DNA from: JAAXHB01 sp965214945
Lineage (GTDB): Bacteria; Actinomycetota; Acidimicrobiia; Acidimicrobiales; Aldehydirespiratoraceae
DNA length: 64,000 bases
NCBI GenBank assembly: GCA_965214945.1
Contig: OZ244029.1
Coordinates: 3,086,763 to 3,150,762 of the forward strand
Direction of reading: 5' to 3'
Shown: piece by piece, positions 60,738-64,000 of the stretch
How positions within the stretch are numbered: the stretch's first letter is position 1
How the letters are laid out: every line of letters begins with the position of its first letter
The notes under the pieces: model-generated
The model's input: the letters and a program-made list of their open reading frames with translations, nothing else
Databases searched by the model: none
What the model was told of the DNA's origin: nothing
Translations under genes and position numbers: made by a program

Positions 60738-62822
60738 TCACACGCCGCGCACGCGCGCGACGATTTCGGTCTGAACGCTCGCGGGGGTGGGCTGGTACGA
60801 ATCGAACTGCATCGAGTAAGTGGCCCGCCCCTGCGTGCGAGACCGGAGATCGGTACTGTATCCGAACATCTCCGAAAGCGGAACGCATGCGTTGACGGAC
60901 TGATTCCCGCCTTGACGCTCGGTGCCGCGCACCTGGCCGCGGCGCGAGTGGAGATCGCCCACTACGTCGCCGACGAATTCGTCGGGGGTGACGACCTCCA
61001 CCGCCATTACCGGCTCGAGCAGAATCGGACGGGCTTTCCGCGCGGCGCTGCGGAACCACGCGCTGCCGGCGATCTTGAACGCCAGCTCTGAGGAGTCCAC
61101 ATCGTGGGAGCGCCCGTCGGTGAGCGTGACCTTCACGCCCATCGTCGGGAAGCCGGCGAGTACGCCGTTGCTCATGGCCTCCCTCACGCCGTCGTCCACG
61201 GACTTGACGAACTCGCGGGGCACGCCTCCTCCGCGCACCGAACTCTCGAAGCAGTATTCGCCGTCCGGGTTTGGCTCCAGCGTGGCAGTCACCGCCGCGA
61301 ACTGGCCCGCGCCGCCGGTCTGCTTCTTGTGCACATGTGTGTAGCCCACGACCGGCGCGGAGACGGTCTCGCGGTACGCGACCTGGGGCTTGCCTACGTT
61401 GGCCTGCACCCTGAACTCACGCCTCATACGGTCGACGATCACCTCGAGGTGCAGCTCGCCCATGCCGGCGATGATCGTCTGCGCTGTGTCGGGGTCGGTG
61501 TGCACCCTGAAGGTCGGGTCTTCCTCTGCCAGCGCCAGCAGCGCGCGCGACATCCTGTCCTGGTCGGCTTTGGACTTGGGCTCCAGGGCCACGTCGATCA
61601 CCGGCGCCGGAAACCCGAGGCTCTCCAGCACGATCGGGTTCGACGGGTCGCAAAGCGTGTCCCCAGTGCGGCAGTCCTTAAGGCCGATGACCGCGGCGAT
61701 GTCGCCCGCGGCCGCGATATCGACATCGACGCGGTCGTTGGCATGCATCTCCAGGATGCGGCCGATGCGCTCTCGGCGGCCCGTGCGAACGTTCAGCATC
61801 TGCGAGCCCTTCGCCATCGTGCCGCTATAAACCCTAAAATAAGTGAGCTTTCCGACGTGCGGGTCGGTCATGATCTTGAAGGCCAGGGCCGCCAGCGGAG
61901 CGGAGTCTCGGGCAGAGCGCATGACGGTCAGGCCGCTGCGGGGGTCCTGGCCGGAGACGGTGCCGATGTCGTTCGGAGACGGCAGGTAATTGATGACCGC
62001 CTCCAGCAGCGGCTGCACGCCTTTGTTCTTGAAGGCGGTGCCGTTCAGCACCGGCACGAGTCCGCCGCTCAAAGTGGCGGCGCGTAGCGCGGCGGAGAGT
62101 TCGTCGGCGCCGACCTGTTCGTCGTCGAGGAACTTCTCCAGCAGCACCTCGTCGTGGTCGGAGACCGCTTCGATCAGCTCCTGGCGGTAGAGCTCGGCTT
62201 CGTCGGCAAGCTCCGGGGGTACCTCAACCGTGGACCAGGTCGCACCAAGGTTTTCACCGCTCCAGATCAGGGCCTCCATCCGCACCAGGTCGACCACGCC
62301 CCGGTAGTCCGCCTCCGCGCCGATCGGAAGCTGAACCACAACAGCGTGAGGCGTCAGCCGCGTCTTGATCGAATCGACCACCGAATGGAAGTCCGCGCCC
62401 GTGCGGTCCATCTTGTTGACGAAGCAGATGCGCGGCACGCCGTAACGGTCGGCCTGGCGCCACACGGTCTCGGTCTGGGGCTCTACCCCCGCCACGCCGT
62501 CGAACAGCGCGACGGCGCCGTCGAGCACCCGCAGCGAGCGCTCCACCTCCATTGTGAAGTCCACATGGCCCGGCGTGTCGATGATGTTGATGCGATGGCC
62601 GTTCCAGATGCAGTGCGTGGCTGCGGACGTAATGGTGATGCCACGCTCCTGTTCCTGGGCCATCCAGTCCATCGTGGCGGCACCGTCGTGGACCTCGCCG
62701 AGCTTGTAGTTGCGTCCGGTGTAGTAAAGGATCCGCTCGGTGATCGTGGTCTTGCCCGCGTCGATGTGGGCCATGATCCCGATGTTGCGGGTCTTGGAGA
62801 GAGGGTGGCGTTCTGCGGGCAT
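60738..62822 (-). CDS. fusA: Elongation factor G
   Basis: This 694-residue translocase GTPase has NIGIMAHIDAGKTTITERILYYTGRNYK, RGITITSAATHCIWN, DTPGHVDFTMEVERSLRVLDGAVALFDGVAGVEPQTE, NKMDRTGADF, and a complete domain IV-V (VGYTHVHKKQTGGAGQFA, PILLEPVMAVEVVTPDEFVGDVVGDLHSRRGQV). It lies between rpsG and tuf. Confidence 0.98.
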   Translation of the reverse strand: MPAERHPLSKTRNIGIMAHIDAGKTTITERILYYTGRNYKLGEVHDGAATMDWMAQEQERGITITSAATHCIWNGHRINIIDTPGHVDFTMEVERSLRVLDGAVALFDGVAGVEPQTETVWRQADRYGVPRICFVNKMDRTGADFHSVVDSIKTRLTPHAVVVQLPIGAEADYRGVVDLVRMEALIWSGENLGATWSTVEVPPELADEAELYRQELIEAVSDHDEVLLEKFLDDEQVGADELSAALRAATLSGGLVPVLNGTAFKNKGVQPLLEAVINYLPSPNDIGTVSGQDPRSGLTVMRSARDSAPLAALAFKIMTDPHVGKLTYFRVYSGTMAKGSQMLNVRTGRRERIGRILEMHANDRVDVDIAAAGDIAAVIGLKDCRTGDTLCDPSNPIVLESLGFPAPVIDVALEPKSKADQDRMSRALLALAEEDPTFRVHTDPDTAQTIIAGMGELHLEVIVDRMRREFRVQANVGKPQVAYRETVSAPVVGYTHVHKKQTGGAGQFAAVTATLEPNPDGEYCFESSVRGGGVPREFVKSVDDGVREAMSNGVLAGFPTMGVKVTLTDGRSHDVDSSELAFKIAGSAWFRSAARKARPILLEPVMAVEVVTPDEFVGDVVGDLHSRRGQVRGTERQGGNQSVNACVPLSEMFGYSTDLRSRTQGRATYSMQFDSYQPTPASVQTEIVARVRGV

Positions 62823-62895
62823 GGCACCATTCGTTCAGAGCCGGGCGTCGGGGCGCGGGCGCGCCCGACGATGCCGGCAACCGGATGCTGTTCGG

Positions 62896-63366
62896 CTACC
62901 AGCGGTAGTGGGCGAAAGCCTTGTTCGACTCCGCCATCTTCTGGAGGTCCTCGCGCCGTTTCACAGAAGCGCCAATGCCGTTGCCGGCGTCGAGTAGCTC
63001 ATTGGCGAGCCTGGCCGACATGGTGTGCTCACGGCGCGAGCGCGCGTTAGACACGATCCAGCGCACCGCCAGCGTGGTGGCGCGCCGGGGCCGCACGTCG
63101 ACCGGCACCTGATAGGTGGCACCGCCGACACGCCGGCTGCGCACCTCCAGCTGGGGGCGGACGTTGTCGATAGCGCGCTTGAGCGTCGACACGGGCTCAG
63201 CGCCCGTCTTGGAGGCGATGACCTCCAAGGCGTCGTAGACGATCCGCTCCGCCAGGGTGCGCTTGCCCCGCAGAAGCACCTTGTTGACCATTTGCGTCAC
63301 CAGAGTTGACTTGTAGATCGGGTCGGGGGGAAGCTCCCGGCGCACCGCCGGGCCTTTGCGCGGCAC
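62896..63366 (-). CDS. rpsG: 30S ribosomal protein S7
   Basis: This 156-residue S7 has MPRKGPAVRRELPPDPIYKSTLVTQMVNKVLLRGKRTLAERIVYDALE, RRVGGATYQVPVDVRPRRATTLAVRWIV and the C-terminal HRW-type end AHYRW. It begins one base after the rpsL stop. Confidence 0.97.
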   Translation of the reverse strand: MPRKGPAVRRELPPDPIYKSTLVTQMVNKVLLRGKRTLAERIVYDALEVIASKTGAEPVSTLKRAIDNVRPQLEVRSRRVGGATYQVPVDVRPRRATTLAVRWIVSNARSRREHTMSARLANELLDAGNGIGASVKRREDLQKMAESNKAFAHYRW

Positions 63367-63367
63367 C

Positions 63368-63739
63368 TTACTTCTCCTTCTTCACGCCGTAGAGGCTGCG
63401 CGCTTTGCGCCGATCCCGCACACCGGACGTGTCGAGCTTGCCTCGCACCACCTTGTAGCGCACACCCGGCAGATCCTTGACGCGGCCGCCGCGCACCAGC
63501 ACGATGGAGTGCTCCTGCAGGTTGTGGCCCTCGCCGGGGATGTACGCCGTGACCTCCACTCCGGTGGTCAAACGCACGCGGGCCACTTTGCGCAGCGCTG
63601 AGTTCGGCTTCTTGGGCGTGGCCGTGTAGACGCGGGTGCACACTCCCCGGCGCTGCGGGGCGCCCGCCAACGCGGGCGTGGACTCCTTACGGCGCTTGGT
63701 CTTGCGGCCCTTACGGACCAGCTGCTGAATGGTGGGCAC
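63368..63739 (-). CDS. rpsL: 30S ribosomal protein S12
   Basis: This 123-residue S12 has PTIQQLVRKGRKTKRRKESTPALAGAPQRRGVCTRVYTATPKKPNSALRKVARVRLT and GEGHNLQEHSIVLVRGGRVKDLPGVRYKVVRG. It starts with GTG 63739 behind GGAAGG. Lys in TPKKPNSA, the streptomycin-sensitive state, is present. Confidence 0.97.
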   Translation of the reverse strand: MPTIQQLVRKGRKTKRRKESTPALAGAPQRRGVCTRVYTATPKKPNSALRKVARVRLTTGVEVTAYIPGEGHNLQEHSIVLVRGGRVKDLPGVRYKVVRGKLDTSGVRDRRKARSLYGVKKEK

Positions 63740-63876
63740 TTCTGGCCTTCCTCGTGGGGGTGTGTGCTGTGCTCGGTCTGGCTGTCGGCTTGCCGGTGGC
63801 TGCCATGCGGGCGGTCAGTCTACGGGTACCGGCGGACTGTCGTCGCGGGCTCCGGGGCTGCCGGCGCGCCCACCGA

Positions 63877-63999
63877 TCATCCGGCTTCGGCACCGCGGGC
63901 CCGGAGCAGGGCCTCGTTGCGCGCCGCGAGCCAGTAGGCGATGTCGTCCACGACACGCTCACCGTCCTCTCCGGTGCCGTCGCCCCCATCGAGTTCGGG
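63877..63999 (-). CDS. C-terminal end of an unrecognised protein upstream of rpsL
   Basis: The last 40 codons of a minus-strand frame are visible, ending GERVVDDIAYWLAARNEALLRARGAEAG and stop at 63877-63879. The sequence is amphipathic and Ala/Arg/Glu-rich, and its start lies outside the window. It is not recognisable as the RNA polymerase beta' C-terminus expected upstream of rpsL in many bacteria. The 137 bp between it and rpsL hold no clear gene and probably the str-operon leader. Confidence 0.4.
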   Translation of the reverse strand, partial: PELDGGDGTGEDGERVVDDIAYWLAARNEALLRARGAEAG

Positions 64000-64000
64000 C

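Noticed and set aside
60682..61059. Possible N-terminal extension of EF-Tu
   Set aside because: The open frame continues upstream only because no stop intervenes. EF-Tu begins canonically at MAKEMFNRSKPHVN, and the extension overlaps the end of fusA.
63711..63989. 92-codon minus-strand open frame upstream of rpsL
   Set aside because: It overlaps the rpsL start and is Ser/Thr/Arg/Pro-rich; the other frame ending at 63877 looks more protein-like.

Overview
The window is a GC-rich bacterial chromosome segment, most likely from an actinobacterium of the Acidimicrobiia type. The clues are the actinobacterial-looking S10/spc/alpha ribosomal proteins, an LLM-class (F420-type) oxidoreductase, frequent GTG/TTG starts, many ATGA/GTGA stop-start overlaps, and the glmM-glmS-acpS-nnr-alr order next to rplM-rpsI. 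The lineage is inferred from gene content only. No tRNA, rRNA, CRISPR array, transposase or integrase was seen.

1-13.6 kb, catabolic genes. At the left edge lies a molybdenum-hydroxylase-type pair: an FAD subunit and a gene whose [2Fe-2S] domain has lost every cluster cysteine. Next comes a sugar or amino-sugar module: a GH4 glycosidase, a BadF-type GlcNAc-kinase-like protein, a Gfo/Idh/MocA oxidoreductase, a NagB-like deaminase/isomerase, a sugar ABC importer (binding protein and two permeases, no ATPase in the window), a GntR/HutC regulator, a bicupin and a ROK kinase that lacks the usual zinc motif. Two divergent promoter regions carry palindromes and share a CTGGTATT word. An amidohydrolase closes the block.

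13.7-28.1 kb, mixed metabolism. This part has an LLM oxidoreductase, a VOC protein, an acyl-CoA thioesterase-like protein and an FAH-family hydrolase. A Liv-type (HAAT) importer follows, with two tandem paralogous binding proteins and livH-livM-livG-livF. A bacterial glutaminyl-tRNA synthetase and an aldehyde dehydrogenase complete the block.

28.1-42.4 kb, DNA-modification genes inside housekeeping DNA. Two paralogous proteins join a beta-class DNA methyltransferase to a C-terminal PD-(D/E)xK (Mrr-like) nuclease domain. One (28.1-29.5 kb, A/T-richer) is split into two reading frames by an internal ATGA. The other (40.8-42.2 kb) is intact and sits on the opposite strand between rplM and truA. 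Between them lie a quinone oxidoreductase, a TIGR00266/AIM24 protein, alr, nnr, acpS, an outsized 1178-residue GlmS-like protein, glmM, rpsI and rplM.

42.4-64 kb, translation supercluster, nearly all on the minus strand. Read in the direction of transcription it runs rpsL-rpsG-fusA-tuf-rpsJ, then (interrupted by a plus-strand AI-2E-family permease) rplC-rplD-rplW-rplB-rpsS-rplV-rpsC-rplP-rpmC-rpsQ-rplN-rplX-rplE-rpsZ-rpsH-rplF-rplR-rpsE-rpmD-rplO-secY-adk-infA-rpmJ-rpsM-rpsK-rpsD-rpoA-rplQ-truA. Oddities are the broken S10 operon with a strong hairpin in the new rplC leader, infA starting on CTG behind a perfect Shine-Dalgarno, and no map gene between adk and infA.

The best candidates for something new are the cysteine-less molybdenum-hydroxylase domain, the giant GlmS, the pair of methyltransferase-nuclease fusions (one split), and the rewired S10 operon.
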